DNA of 64,000 bases from Chromatiales bacterium. GTDB lineage: Bacteria; Pseudomonadota; Gammaproteobacteria; Chromatiales; Chromatiaceae. Below, in pieces: positions 25,401-35,079 of the stretch (the first letter of the stretch is position 1; every line of letters begins with the position of its first letter). Made by a program: the position numbers and the translations under genes. The notes beneath the pieces were generated by a model. That model did no database searches, was not told the DNA's origin, and saw only the letters and a program-made list of their open reading frames with translations. The stretch spans positions 39,029 through 103,028 of the forward strand of contig JANQLO010000018.1 of assembly GCA_028280505.1 (NCBI GenBank), read 5' to 3'.

Positions 25401-28400
25401 CTTTCTCATTCATCAATCGTCTGCTGGGCAAATCGCCGAGCAAAAGCGGTCTGGGCGGCTCGGCCGGCTTCGTCAGTATCGATGCCGATGCCAAGGCGTG
25501 GATCGCGGATGGTGTCGTCGTCGATGCCAATGACGTCGGCGTCGAAGCGAAGTCCACCCAGCGTCTGATTCAACTCGCCAAGGCCGGCGGCACGACCAGC
25601 CAGCTCGGGGTTGCCGGTACGCTGACGCACAGCAAGCTGGCCGGCACCGTGTCGGCCGGTATCGAGTCGGGTGCCGTCATCAACGCGCGTGGCAATGTCA
25701 CGGTCGATGCCGAAACCGACGCGTCAGATTTGATGATCGCCGGCGCGGTGATCTCCGGCGGTAACGCCGGTGTCGGGGCGTCCATTTCGTTTGCGAATAC
25801 CGATACGGTCACGAAGGCGTGGATTGCCGATGACGACAATGATGGCGAACGCGGCGGTTCGGTCAATGCCGGTGGCGCGGTCAAGGTAACGGCCGATAGT
25901 CTGAGCGATATCTCGACCTATAGTGTCGCGGCGGCAACGGCCTCGGGGATGGCATCGGCCACCGATACCTCGGGCGCCAAGGACAAGGGTAAGGGCAAGT
26001 TCGGCCTCGGCTTTGCCGGCGATGTGTCCTTCAACAACATCGAGGCCGATGTTCTCGCCGATGTCGCCGACGGTGCCGACATCGATGCCGCTGCATTGAC
26101 GGTCGGTGCCCACCGTGGCGGTGACATCTTCGCCTTTTCCGGTACGGCTGCCTATGCGTCGAGCGTTGGCGGCAGTTCGGCCGGTCTCGCCGGTGCTTAT
26201 TCGCAAAACATCATCAGCGGGATGACGCGCGCGGCAATCACCGATTCGCTGGTCGATATCGACGGCGTGTTGCTGCTCGATGCCGACACCAGCGGCAGTA
26301 TCTGGTCGATCGCCGCCGGCGGTTCGGCCGCGCCCAAGCCGAGCGGTTTCGCGATCGCCGGGCAGGTGGCGTTCAACGAGATCGATAACCAGACCCTGGC
26401 ATTGATGGACAATGCGCAGATCAACCAGTCAGCAGCCAGTCCCGGTGATGTCACACTCGATGCCCTGGATGACAGCGACATCCGTGCCGTGACCGCTGCC
26501 GTGGCCTTTGGCGGCAAAGTGGGTTTCGGGGCATCGGTAGCGATTAGCGAAATCGCCAATATCACGCGCGCCGCTGCGCATAACACCGATATTCGCGCCG
26601 ACAGCCTGTCGTTACTGGCGTTGAACGACAGCTTTATTCTTTCGATTTCCGCAGCAGGCGGCTTCTCGTCCGGTACCGCCGGGGTTGGTGGCGCCGTTTC
26701 GATCAACGAGATCGCCAATACCACAGAGGCCGTATTGAGCGCCGATGCTGTCACGCCGGCCAGCATCCTTACCGATGGTGCGATTCGGCTGTCAGCAGTC
26801 GATGCCGATGCGCAAAGCCGCGACGAAGAGCTTTCCGACCTCGGCAACGATGATTTGAACAACAGCGAGGCACCATTGACGGACAGTAGCAAGCTGAAGA
26901 TCCTGTCGGTTGCCGCCGGCATCGCCGGTTCGCGGACCACTGCGGTCGGCGCCGCGGGTTCATATAACAACATCACCAACCAGGTCCGCGCCAAGGCGAG
27001 CGGTGTCGACATTAATGCGCGCAGCGGCGATATCACGCTCGATGCGCGCTCGACCGCCGCGACCTTGGCGATCGCGGCCGGTCTGGCAGGTTCCGGTAAG
27101 GTCGGTGTCTCGGGTTCCGTCGCGATCAATACCACCGGCAATGGCGCGGCCGATCCCAACCTGACCGAGACGGTCGCCGATGCCGGTGCCCAGCTCAATG
27201 CCGAGGATGGTGACGTTCAGCTCTACGCGCGCAACGACACGCGGCTGCAGGTCATTACCGGTGCAGCGGCTGGCGCCGGTGCCGGTGCGGTCAGTGCATC
27301 CGGCTCGTATAACGAAATTCGCGACACCACTCGCGTCAAGGTCGACGGTGCTACCCTCGATGCGGCGCGGTCGGTGCGTCTGATCGCACTATCGGATGCC
27401 GTCATCAAGGCCATTGCCGCAGGCGGTAGCGCGGCGGGCAATGTCGCCTTTGCGGGGTCGATCGCCCTCAACTTCATGCGTAACAACACCGAGGCCTTGG
27501 TCAGCGGTGGTGCGCAGATCTTGTCGGATCACAGTGCGACCGTCGAGGCCGATGCGGACAATGCGATCGAGGTCATCGCCGGCGTATTGTCGGTTAGCGG
27601 GAGCGCCGGCGTGGGCGGTGCCGTTGCAGTCAATGATCTCGATAACAACACGCGGGCGACTGTCTCGGGTGGTGCGACGCGGATCGAGGCCGGCGGCAAT
27701 GGTAGTGCGGTCCAGGTCGACAGCGGGGTGCTGAGTGTTGCCGGTGGCGATCTTGCCGACCGCAAAACCAAGCGCGCCTTGCAGGGTGTCGCAGTCGTTG
27801 CGTCGGCAACCGATCAAATCGACAGTATTGTGGCCAATCTCTCCGGCGGTGGCAGCGCTGGTGTTGCGGCATCGGTCGGTGTCAACCTGGTCGGCGGCGT
27901 TACTGAAGCGCTGGTGACCGACGCAACGCTTACCGGTGGCAGTAGTCCTGCCGGTCAACAAGAAACACTGGTCGGCGCCCATCATCATACCAAAGTACGT
28001 GGCGCGGCCGGTGGTGGTGCCTTTGGTGGCAATGCCGGGGTTGGTGGCGCCAGTGATACCACGGTGATTACGCACGCAACGCGTGCGCTTACCGACAATG
28101 CCAACTTGGATGCACAACGTGCACTGAGCTTGCAGGCGTTGAGCTCTTCCGATGTGCAGTCGGTGACCGTCGGCGCAGGGTTGAGTGGTACGGTCGGCGC
28201 CAGTGGTTCGGTATCTGTCGTACGCATTGCCGGCTCGACCGAAGCCGAGGCTAGAGACAGTCGTTTGGCGTCGGACGGCGACCTATTGATCTCAGCCAAC
28301 GATACCGCGCTGTCGACCATTATCGCGGGTAGCGCCAGTATCGGACTGGCCTCGGGCATCGGTGCCGGCGTCGCCGTACAATCGTTCGATCACAATACCC

Positions 28401-31400
28401 GTGCGTCGACCAGCGGCACCACCGAACTCGACGCGGCCGGTACGACCGCGGTCGCGGCCAATTCAGCCAAGGGCTTCGATAACTATGCGGCAACCGTTTC
28501 GGCTGCCGGTGGGCTTGGTATAGCCGGTACGGTCGCTGTCACCACGGTCAAAGGCGAAACCAGCGCCACCGTTGGTGGTGCGACGCGAATCAATCAAAAC
28601 CTGAGCGGTCCGGCTCAGGATGTGCGCGTCACCGCACAAGACGCCTTGATTGCCGACACCAAGGTAGGCGGTGTCGCCGTGGGTCTCGGTGCCGCCGGTG
28701 TCGGTGCCGGTGTCGATGTTCTCGTGGCGAGCAACACCACCAGCGCGCAGATTGTTGCCGGTGCCGAGGTCGATGCAGGGCGCGACATTCAGGTTGCGGC
28801 GGATACCGTGCGCGATGTCGATTCAATCGTCGTTGCCGCAGCGGGTGGTTCGACCGCCGGTATCGGCGGGGCCGTTTCGGTCATCAATGTCGGTTCGCGT
28901 GCGGATGCCGATGCCCGCAGCGAGGCAGACAACGGTGGCAGCGGTTCGGTCAGTGAGGCCGATCGCCTAGCCAGTCGTTCGTCGGTCGGCAACCAGCTCG
29001 ACTCCGGCGAGTCTGCCAGTGCGCAATCGACCGGCAACACCGATGCCGGCCGCGCTCAGGTCGCGGTCAAGAATGATTTCGACGCCACCCCGGCGCCCAG
29101 CGATCGCACCGCCCAGGCGCTGGTTGGCGCTGGCAGCCGCTTGACGGCAGGCGGCGATGTCAGCGTGACTGCTGACAACACCAGCGATGTCGATGTCACC
29201 GCGGTTGGTGTCGGTGTCAGTACAGGGGTATCGCTCGGTGGCGGTGTCGCCGTGGTTAGCATCGACGATGAGGTTACCGCGTCGCTCAGCGGCACGGTTA
29301 CCGCAGATGGTGACCTCAAAGTGAAGGCGAGTGATCGCGACAGCAATACCTCATCGATCGAGACCTATGCCGGTGGTGCCGGTGCGGTCGGTTTGGGTGC
29401 GTCGGTAGCGATTGTGGAGAAATCCAGCAACGCTAAAGCCGAATTGACCGATGGCAGCATCGTGCGTAACGCTGCTACCGTCGAGGTTGATAGCGTGATC
29501 GATCACAGCGTTAAGGCCAAGGCACTGCAGGCTAGCGTCGGCATCGCCGGCATCGGTGCATCGATCACGCGGGCGACGACCAACGGTCGTGCCGACGCCT
29601 ACCTGGGCAACAACGTGCGCATCGGTGGATTCGACGGACAATCCGTCAATGCCGTCATCGTCAATGCCTATGCCGAAACGGACACCACGGCCGATACCTT
29701 GGCCGTTGCCGGCGGCATCCTATCCGGTAATGGTTCGGATGCCCGTGCGGAAACATCGCCGATCGTCACTGCGTCTATCGGTCAGGATGTGGAGATCACG
29801 GTTGACGATGCGGTGCGGGTCAAGGCCGGGTCATCCACCAATGTGTTGGCCAAGGCGCTTGGATTTAGCGGTGGCGCGGTGGATGTAGGTGCCAGCATCG
29901 CCCATGCGTCGGCGAATTCGACCGTATTGGTCGACATCGGTCGCGGCAGCATGATCGATGCCGGCGGCGACATTCAGTTGCTCGCTTACCATAATTGGTC
30001 ACCCGCCGGTACACCGGCGACGCCCGGTGCGGCGCAGACGTCTCGCAAGGTGCGTGCCGAGGCCGAGGCTTCGGGTGGTGCATTGCTAACGGTGAAGGGC
30101 AGTGAGGCCAACGCCAATGCAACTGCGGACGTACTTGCGTCGCTGGGTGACGACGTGGTGCTCGAATCCGGTGGGCAGGTCAGCGCACAAGCCCTGTCAT
30201 ACGAACACGTCGACGCCTACGCTGACAGCTACCTTGGTGGTTTGCTTGCCGGCGGCACTGCCGATGCCAATGCCAATCTAACCCACTCGGTACGGACGCT
30301 GACCGGTCCCGATGTGCAGGTGGATGCCGTTGGGGACATTACTTTCTCGGCTGTCGCTGACAGTGTAGCTCGTGCCCAGACCGCTGGCGGTGTGGGCGGT
30401 TTGCTGGCCGTTGGCGGTACCACCGCTGATGTGGTCGTCGATCACCTTGCCAAGGTCATCTTGGGCGAACGCAATACGCTTATTGCTGACCAGACTGTCA
30501 CCTTGCAGGCCCTGAGTAGCATCGACGCCTCGTCGGAAACCGATATCACGTCCGGCGGCGCGATAACCTTCAACCAAACCGCAGCCAGCACGACGGTCAA
30601 TGCCCAAACCGGTGTGGACGTCGGGCGGGATTCGACCATCACCGCGCAGTCGATCGTTATTAACGCAGAGGTCAAGAAGTTGCGCGCCAGCGCTGATGCC
30701 TTCTCGAAAACCATTGCGGTGAACTCGACCTCGCAGGCGCGCGCGACGGTCAATGTCGATTCGGATGTCGAGGTCAACATCGGCGAGGGCACCACCTTGA
30801 CCGGTCGTGATCGTGTCGCCATTACGGCGATTCACGCCACTCCCGACGTCGATGCCATCGCCACGGCCAAAATCACCGCGGGTGTAACCGGCACGGTGGA
30901 TGCGGGAGCGACGGCCAACCTGTCTATCGATGCCGACGTGGTTATCGCAGACGGTACAACCATTTTTACCGATGATTTGTATGTCGCGGCGTTGGCCCCC
31001 GAAGCCGAAGGTATGTGGAATCCAAAAGCAGATGCGCAAGCCAATACGGTGGTCAAGTGGGTGCTGAGGACGGTCGACGTATTGGTCAAAGAGGTCAGCA
31101 AGATTCCTATCATCGGTTGGATCGTGAAATGGGTTTGGAAAAAGGTGCAGAAGTGGGTCGCCGAAATATTGAACAGCAAGGAGCTCGAGTTCGCCCGTGG
31201 CGATCTGGACATCAACAACTCGATCCGCTTCGATGCGGATGTGTATCAGTTGTCATCGACCAGCCCGGTGTTACGCGTTGACAGTAATGGCAATATTGTC
31301 GAGAGCTTCCTGGTCAATGCCAGTCGCCAGGGTGACGAGATCGTCGTTGATGATTTGATCAATGCCGGCCGGGGCAAGGTGCTGATCGATGCCACCAATG

Positions 31401-33316
31401 GATTGTTGTTCGGTGATGGTCGTGTCTTCGTCAACAACGCCTATGAAAACGTGACGCTGGAGAACAATTCCGATCTCAACTTCCGCATCAACGACATCGA
31501 TATTGCCAGTGATCATCTGGTCACGCCGGATATCGAGTTCTTCTCCGAGAACGACTTCGATCTGGAGATCGTTGCCGGGGTCGAGCGCAGTAGCGTGTTC
31601 ATCAACAATTACTCGGCATCGGATGTGATCATCGCGGGTCTGATTGAGAATCCGTTTGGCGATACCACCATCTTCAACGGCTTGGGCAGTATCCTGGCGA
31701 CCCCGGATGGTGTCGTGCAAAGCAACACCCTGAGCATGTCCGCCCATAACGGCATGATTGGCAGTGTGGGACAGCGGTTAGGTGTGCAACTGGTGGCCGG
31801 TGAGCAAACGCCGTCTTTCGAGATGCTCGCCAATCACGACGTCTATCTCGATGTCACCTTGATCGATTTCCTGGGTAACAGGGATACGGTCGAGGCGCGC
31901 AGCGCCAATATCGAGGGTGCCTTGGTTGGCGGCGATATCGACATCCTTTTCAATGACGGCAAGGCCTTCGTGCTCGAGGATTCTGCGCTACCGCCGGTTG
32001 AAAAGGCGTTTACCGCAACTTATGTGATCGACAATGCTTTCGCCGCCGGCGGTAATGTCGATATCGATGGTGGCACTGGCGCGATCATTGCCGTGTTCGG
32101 CACCTTGAGCAGTGGCTTTGCCGACATCGTTGCCATGATCGATACGAGCGGCGACATCAGCGATGACGAGATCAACTACCTTGACGGGTCGACAGTCCCG
32201 CCGCTGATCATCGAGAGGCTGACCAACAATGGTGGCCGGATTTCGATAAACGGCAATCTTGTCGGCAACGGCACCTTGCAGGTCTTGGACGGGTACAGCC
32301 GGATCGACATTACTAATGCATCAGCATTCGATCTTGTCCTCAACGACATCGATCTGAGTACACCGGTCACAGGCAGCATCAATGTGAACGGACTAGACGT
32401 CGATCCGGCAACCGGTAATCTTGGTACATTGGCCTTGGCGACTGTCGGCTATGGTTTAGGTGGTGTTAATGTCGACAACGCTGGTGGTAGTGATGTGCTG
32501 CTGGGTGGCGAGATAAACAACCCCAGTGGCTTGGTCAATATCAACAATCCCAATGGCAACATCTTGGGCAGCGGTAGTCGTCAGCAATTGATCGCCAGCG
32601 AAGCCGTGCTTGATGCCGGTGATAACAACGTTGCCGTCGAAAACATCGTCGTATCCGCATTGTTGGCCGTCACCGGCTCGACGATCACTTTACCGAACGT
32701 CTTACAAACCGGTAACAATCTGATTGCTCGGCTTGGCGGCAGCGACAACACCTTGGCGGACAACATCAGCATGCGTTTGACATCCAACGGTTCAGTTCAA
32801 TTCGAGGTCTTCAATGCCGTCAATGCCGATTTGACGTCCACCACCGATCGATTGAGTTTCGAAGATATGCAAATCGGCGAGGTCGCCACGATCAATACGC
32901 CGCTGCACCGGGTCGTCATCGATAACCTCAATCGTGCGTTGTACGAAAATGCGACCGGTCAGCTTTTCTCGCCAAATCAGCCGTTCGATTTGCAGTTGTT
33001 GGCAGAGCGCAAGTTCTTGACCAACGCACAGTTGATCAACTTCGATCCGGACTACATCGCCAACACCTTCAGCACCGAGAACAGTCTGTCGCGTCTGCAA
33101 CTGAAGCGTGACACCCTGGTTGAAACCACGGCCGATACGCTGACGGTCGAAGGCGGACTGATCGACGCCATCCTGTTGGCAGACATCATGGCCGACAATC
33201 TGGCACCCGCCGCAGCCGGTCTGGTGGACTACGACGAGGAAGACGACGAAGAACTGCTCGGACTGAAAGAAGAGGACGCCGCCACTTCCGCCGCTGATCT
33301 GGAAATCGCCAACTGA
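22403..33316 (+). CDS. LktA-type filamentous adhesin/exoprotein, two-partner secretion TpsA
   Basis: 3637 residues from MFTARHSFPT (AGGAAG about 7 bp upstream). A signal peptide (1 to about 29) is followed by the TPS secretion domain: GQIVVDGRTQTQLQIQGN, NAFNSFSRFDVYNGNTVNL, FFANPHGMVVGASGVVNVGA (NPHG about 119-122, equivalent to the family's NPNG). The bulk is Asp/Ala/Gly-rich beta-helix sequence with many repeats of about 70 residues (residues about 1200-2350). Residues about 2871-2935 form a striking Trp/Lys-rich, probably amphipathic helical segment (VKWVLRTVDVLVKEV, WIVKWVWKKVQKWV). Beta-helix sequence resumes after it, and the end is very acidic (DYDEEDDEELLGLKEED). I noticed no cysteine after the signal peptide. 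It should be exported as an unfolded chain through the TpsB pore encoded 60 bp downstream and act in adhesion, aggregation or biofilm. Whether it carries a toxin or pore function is unknown. Confidence 0.92.
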   Translation: MFTARHSFPTRLVAAITANCLLGANIVLGAGQIVVDGRTQTQLQIQGNVTDVTTRTVRGRNAFNSFSRFDVYNGNTVNLHVPDAARNLVNLVHDKGTRIDGTLNAYRQGRIGGNVFFANPHGMVVGASGVVNVGALSVTTPTKQFMDGFFDAAGNPSARATQQLLDGTVRVNPDALVDIQGQVNALGDIRMQAGSILIAGDLNSLPAPAAGNALAAPLNTDGLEDASRIVERNGEIWIVAEGDATITGSITSEGSGGFDGGGITITAGNDISVSGDADISARGWGADSDGGRIIVLAERDATLADDARIDVGGGDISGDGGFGEFSAKRIVNVDGGTLEAGAVNGVNGEILVDPLVLNITTSQLSGGGNKTFQADQQINIAANTLISTRDIGGGSDHANAASQGDSGDITFLAPEINVASGVEIFAHAINEGGTNYRAGDILFKADGDIINPSSGASGTLVNVLESIINVDTPPTLASLFDSLLDTPQAKIAIDGATIRGGDVTLEASAADRLGFDKQATASIEVKDTKIVGDNVTMTATTDTSLLPAQTDPSGSIDIEAVTSLILDLGATPYVSLSSSQAEVRLTGNTSIDATGNVTIEANATSRAKAIAPGLLFSVGYGVSNAEAYAQLTDTASIKAGGAVAIDAITDSELGVNASSQATNKPVDITYVEATTEATTLASTGGNTSITAGSVALNATASIDISTSASAREVGGSSAGLAVIQNDLVSNTEASLGGQISSSGKVDVIALTEMLQNVTRADAASLGSTGSFSTKLNNKIAGIQRNMASAVLSQFTGKSNTIANFLFPGIKSGKLNISGALAFADTINNVRASIADSADVRAGGPVKVNAKVQDDFNLGAISETSSDGAAFGGAVAIGDYQNDARAWIGQNALVDTSGLLEVAAATSLEYPWAVDWSDLNDVLNHVTGNIEDLFFTSYAFNNSKGKTGSLSASVDVIDMDTTALAWIADDAQINQRVVGGEVKVLASHDINFVQAVGSSVPFSFINRLLGKSPSKSGLGGSAGFVSIDADAKAWIADGVVVDANDVGVEAKSTQRLIQLAKAGGTTSQLGVAGTLTHSKLAGTVSAGIESGAVINARGNVTVDAETDASDLMIAGAVISGGNAGVGASISFANTDTVTKAWIADDDNDGERGGSVNAGGAVKVTADSLSDISTYSVAAATASGMASATDTSGAKDKGKGKFGLGFAGDVSFNNIEADVLADVADGADIDAAALTVGAHRGGDIFAFSGTAAYASSVGGSSAGLAGAYSQNIISGMTRAAITDSLVDIDGVLLLDADTSGSIWSIAAGGSAAPKPSGFAIAGQVAFNEIDNQTLALMDNAQINQSAASPGDVTLDALDDSDIRAVTAAVAFGGKVGFGASVAISEIANITRAAAHNTDIRADSLSLLALNDSFILSISAAGGFSSGTAGVGGAVSINEIANTTEAVLSADAVTPASILTDGAIRLSAVDADAQSRDEELSDLGNDDLNNSEAPLTDSSKLKILSVAAGIAGSRTTAVGAAGSYNNITNQVRAKASGVDINARSGDITLDARSTAATLAIAAGLAGSGKVGVSGSVAINTTGNGAADPNLTETVADAGAQLNAEDGDVQLYARNDTRLQVITGAAAGAGAGAVSASGSYNEIRDTTRVKVDGATLDAARSVRLIALSDAVIKAIAAGGSAAGNVAFAGSIALNFMRNNTEALVSGGAQILSDHSATVEADADNAIEVIAGVLSVSGSAGVGGAVAVNDLDNNTRATVSGGATRIEAGGNGSAVQVDSGVLSVAGGDLADRKTKRALQGVAVVASATDQIDSIVANLSGGGSAGVAASVGVNLVGGVTEALVTDATLTGGSSPAGQQETLVGAHHHTKVRGAAGGGAFGGNAGVGGASDTTVITHATRALTDNANLDAQRALSLQALSSSDVQSVTVGAGLSGTVGASGSVSVVRIAGSTEAEARDSRLASDGDLLISANDTALSTIIAGSASIGLASGIGAGVAVQSFDHNTRASTSGTTELDAAGTTAVAANSAKGFDNYAATVSAAGGLGIAGTVAVTTVKGETSATVGGATRINQNLSGPAQDVRVTAQDALIADTKVGGVAVGLGAAGVGAGVDVLVASNTTSAQIVAGAEVDAGRDIQVAADTVRDVDSIVVAAAGGSTAGIGGAVSVINVGSRADADARSEADNGGSGSVSEADRLASRSSVGNQLDSGESASAQSTGNTDAGRAQVAVKNDFDATPAPSDRTAQALVGAGSRLTAGGDVSVTADNTSDVDVTAVGVGVSTGVSLGGGVAVVSIDDEVTASLSGTVTADGDLKVKASDRDSNTSSIETYAGGAGAVGLGASVAIVEKSSNAKAELTDGSIVRNAATVEVDSVIDHSVKAKALQASVGIAGIGASITRATTNGRADAYLGNNVRIGGFDGQSVNAVIVNAYAETDTTADTLAVAGGILSGNGSDARAETSPIVTASIGQDVEITVDDAVRVKAGSSTNVLAKALGFSGGAVDVGASIAHASANSTVLVDIGRGSMIDAGGDIQLLAYHNWSPAGTPATPGAAQTSRKVRAEAEASGGALLTVKGSEANANATADVLASLGDDVVLESGGQVSAQALSYEHVDAYADSYLGGLLAGGTADANANLTHSVRTLTGPDVQVDAVGDITFSAVADSVARAQTAGGVGGLLAVGGTTADVVVDHLAKVILGERNTLIADQTVTLQALSSIDASSETDITSGGAITFNQTAASTTVNAQTGVDVGRDSTITAQSIVINAEVKKLRASADAFSKTIAVNSTSQARATVNVDSDVEVNIGEGTTLTGRDRVAITAIHATPDVDAIATAKITAGVTGTVDAGATANLSIDADVVIADGTTIFTDDLYVAALAPEAEGMWNPKADAQANTVVKWVLRTVDVLVKEVSKIPIIGWIVKWVWKKVQKWVAEILNSKELEFARGDLDINNSIRFDADVYQLSSTSPVLRVDSNGNIVESFLVNASRQGDEIVVDDLINAGRGKVLIDATNGLLFGDGRVFVNNAYENVTLENNSDLNFRINDIDIASDHLVTPDIEFFSENDFDLEIVAGVERSSVFINNYSASDVIIAGLIENPFGDTTIFNGLGSILATPDGVVQSNTLSMSAHNGMIGSVGQRLGVQLVAGEQTPSFEMLANHDVYLDVTLIDFLGNRDTVEARSANIEGALVGGDIDILFNDGKAFVLEDSALPPVEKAFTATYVIDNAFAAGGNVDIDGGTGAIIAVFGTLSSGFADIVAMIDTSGDISDDEINYLDGSTVPPLIIERLTNNGGRISINGNLVGNGTLQVLDGYSRIDITNASAFDLVLNDIDLSTPVTGSINVNGLDVDPATGNLGTLALATVGYGLGGVNVDNAGGSDVLLGGEINNPSGLVNINNPNGNILGSGSRQQLIASEAVLDAGDNNVAVENIVVSALLAVTGSTITLPNVLQTGNNLIARLGGSDNTLADNISMRLTSNGSVQFEVFNAVNADLTSTTDRLSFEDMQIGEVATINTPLHRVVIDNLNRALYENATGQLFSPNQPFDLQLLAERKFLTNAQLINFDPDYIANTFSTENSLSRLQLKRDTLVETTADTLTVEGGLIDAILLADIMADNLAPAAAGLVDYDEEDDEELLGLKEEDAATSAADLEIAN
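26400..29500 (+). repeat. Protein-level repeat array within the adhesin gene
   Basis: Units of about 70 codons recur with a common pattern: a glycine run (GVGGAVAVN or GKVGFGASVAIS), then NxxRA or NxTEA, a hydrophobic-Asp strand (VTLDALDD, ITLDARS, VRLIALS), and an Ala-Gly segment (IAAGLAGS, IAGVLSVSGS). Examples begin near 26500, 26660, 26930, 27090, 27270, 27420 and 27590. DNA identity between units is low, so these are old repeats. Boundaries are approximate. Confidence 0.6.
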
Positions 33317-33379
33317 CTACAAATACCACAGCGCGTCGGGGCAGCAATGCCCGGCGCCCGGTCCCTATGGGCTTATGAA

Positions 33380-35074
33380 ATGAAAAAGAATCCTACATTT
33401 GTTGTCTGGCTGTTGTTCACAATCGGCGTGTCATCGGTTCATGCGGTCACGCCACCACCGGCGAGCACCGCACCGGGTGCCGTACTCGAACGCTCGCGCG
33501 AAAGCCGCGACTACCTGGAATCGCAACGTCGTCTGCAGGCCCCGCGTGAAACGCCCGAGGCCGACATCATCGACAAGACGGGTACGCTCACGCCCGCACC
33601 GGCCGCCGCCGCGACACGCTTCGTCCTGCAGCAGGTCAGCTTTTCGGCCTCGAAGATTCTCAGCGCTGACGAACTGCGCAGTGTCGTCGCGCCCTACGTC
33701 GGGCGCGAGGTCAGCGTCGACGAGCTGTTCGCCCTGGTGAAGGACGTCAACGCCCTCTACCGCGAACGCAAGGCCGTCGCTGCCAGGGCGATCCTACCGC
33801 CGCAGAAGATCGAACAAGGCAAAGTCCGGATCCGACTCGTCGAAGGACAGGTGGGCCAAGTCAGACTCGAAGGCAATGACACGACCAATGACGCTTTCAT
33901 CATCGACCGGCTCGACGCTCTGCAGCCCGGCAGCCTGGTCTTTCTCGACACTCTCGAATCCGAACTGTTCTACTTTAATGCCGTCAACGACATCGAACTG
34001 CGCGCCGTGCTCAAACCGGGCGAGACCTTCGGTACGACCGATTACGAACTGCAGGTGGTCGAACCGCCGCGGTATGACAACACAGTCTTCATCGACAATG
34101 CTGGGCGTGAAGACGTCGGGCTTTACCGCTTGGGCTTCAATCATGTGAACCGAAGCCTGCTGGGCCATCGCGACGACCTCAGCTTCGGTGGACACATTGC
34201 CGAAGGCACCGAGGCGCTCTACGCCGCGTACAACTTTCCCTTGAACGATCGGGGCACCCGCATGGGATTCAGTGCCGATTACTCCGAAATCGAAATCATC
34301 GACGGCGACCTCGAACCGCTCGACGTTACCGGCGACTCGATAAATGCCGGCGTATTCATCACCCACCCGCTACAAGTCCAACGTAACGGTATCACCAACG
34401 GTTATGTCGGTTACAGCTACAAGGAATCCTTCACCGACTTCGACGGCGTCAATCTGTTCAGCACCTTCGTGCGCACCGTCACCGCCGGTGTCGACATCGA
34501 ACGTAACGACATTAGCTCGTCCTGGTTCGCGCGCTTCAATGCTACCGGTGCCCCAAACACCTGGGGGAACACCGACTCCTTCTTCCGCGTCAATGCCGAC
34601 TTTAGCCACATCCAGGTCGTGGCCAACAACGGCGTGTTGCTGTTGCGTGCTCGCGGCCAGTGGACTGCCGATGAACTCATGCCGTCATCGGAACAGTTTC
34701 AGGTCGGGGGCATGTCGAGCGTGCGGGGTTATCCCGAAGGTCTGCTGATCGGCGACGAGGGCTACTTCGGCAGCATCGAATACACCTTCCCGGTGAGTGA
34801 GGCGGCACGTCTCGATCCCACGGTCAATCCTTTCACCGAACGTTGGCGTGGGGTGTTGTTCTTCGATCATGGTGCGGCCTTTCCGTTCAAGGGCAATAAC
34901 GAGCCCATCGATGACGATGACTTTCTCACCAGTGCCGGTGGCGGGGTGAGCATCAACCTCGGTAAGCGCCTGCAGGCACGCTTGCTGGTCGGTTTCCCCT
35001 TGAGCAGCCGGGACGATGGTGAAGACGATCCGCGCTTGCATTTCTATATCCAGACTCAGCCATTTGACTGGTAA
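33380..35074 (+). CDS. ShlB/FhaC/HecB-type outer-membrane transporter, two-partner secretion TpsB
   Basis: 564 residues from MKKNPTFVVWLL. The signal peptide ends near VHA. A linker with RESRDYLESQRRLQ is followed by a POTRA domain (about 80-155, FVLQQVSFSASKILSADEL) and a second region with VRIRLVEGQVGQVRLEG. From about 225 a 16-strand barrel begins (FIDNAGREDVGLYRLGFN). The SVRGYPEG motif near residue 445 is the VRGY lid-lock signature of Omp85/TpsB proteins. The chain ends in an aromatic-containing last strand (HFYIQTQPFDW). It moves the upstream adhesin across the outer membrane. Confidence 0.93.
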   Translation: MKKNPTFVVWLLFTIGVSSVHAVTPPPASTAPGAVLERSRESRDYLESQRRLQAPRETPEADIIDKTGTLTPAPAAAATRFVLQQVSFSASKILSADELRSVVAPYVGREVSVDELFALVKDVNALYRERKAVAARAILPPQKIEQGKVRIRLVEGQVGQVRLEGNDTTNDAFIIDRLDALQPGSLVFLDTLESELFYFNAVNDIELRAVLKPGETFGTTDYELQVVEPPRYDNTVFIDNAGREDVGLYRLGFNHVNRSLLGHRDDLSFGGHIAEGTEALYAAYNFPLNDRGTRMGFSADYSEIEIIDGDLEPLDVTGDSINAGVFITHPLQVQRNGITNGYVGYSYKESFTDFDGVNLFSTFVRTVTAGVDIERNDISSSWFARFNATGAPNTWGNTDSFFRVNADFSHIQVVANNGVLLLRARGQWTADELMPSSEQFQVGGMSSVRGYPEGLLIGDEGYFGSIEYTFPVSEAARLDPTVNPFTERWRGVLFFDHGAAFPFKGNNEPIDDDDFLTSAGGGVSINLGKRLQARLLVGFPLSSRDDGEDDPRLHFYIQTQPFDW

Positions 35075-35079
35075 TCGGT

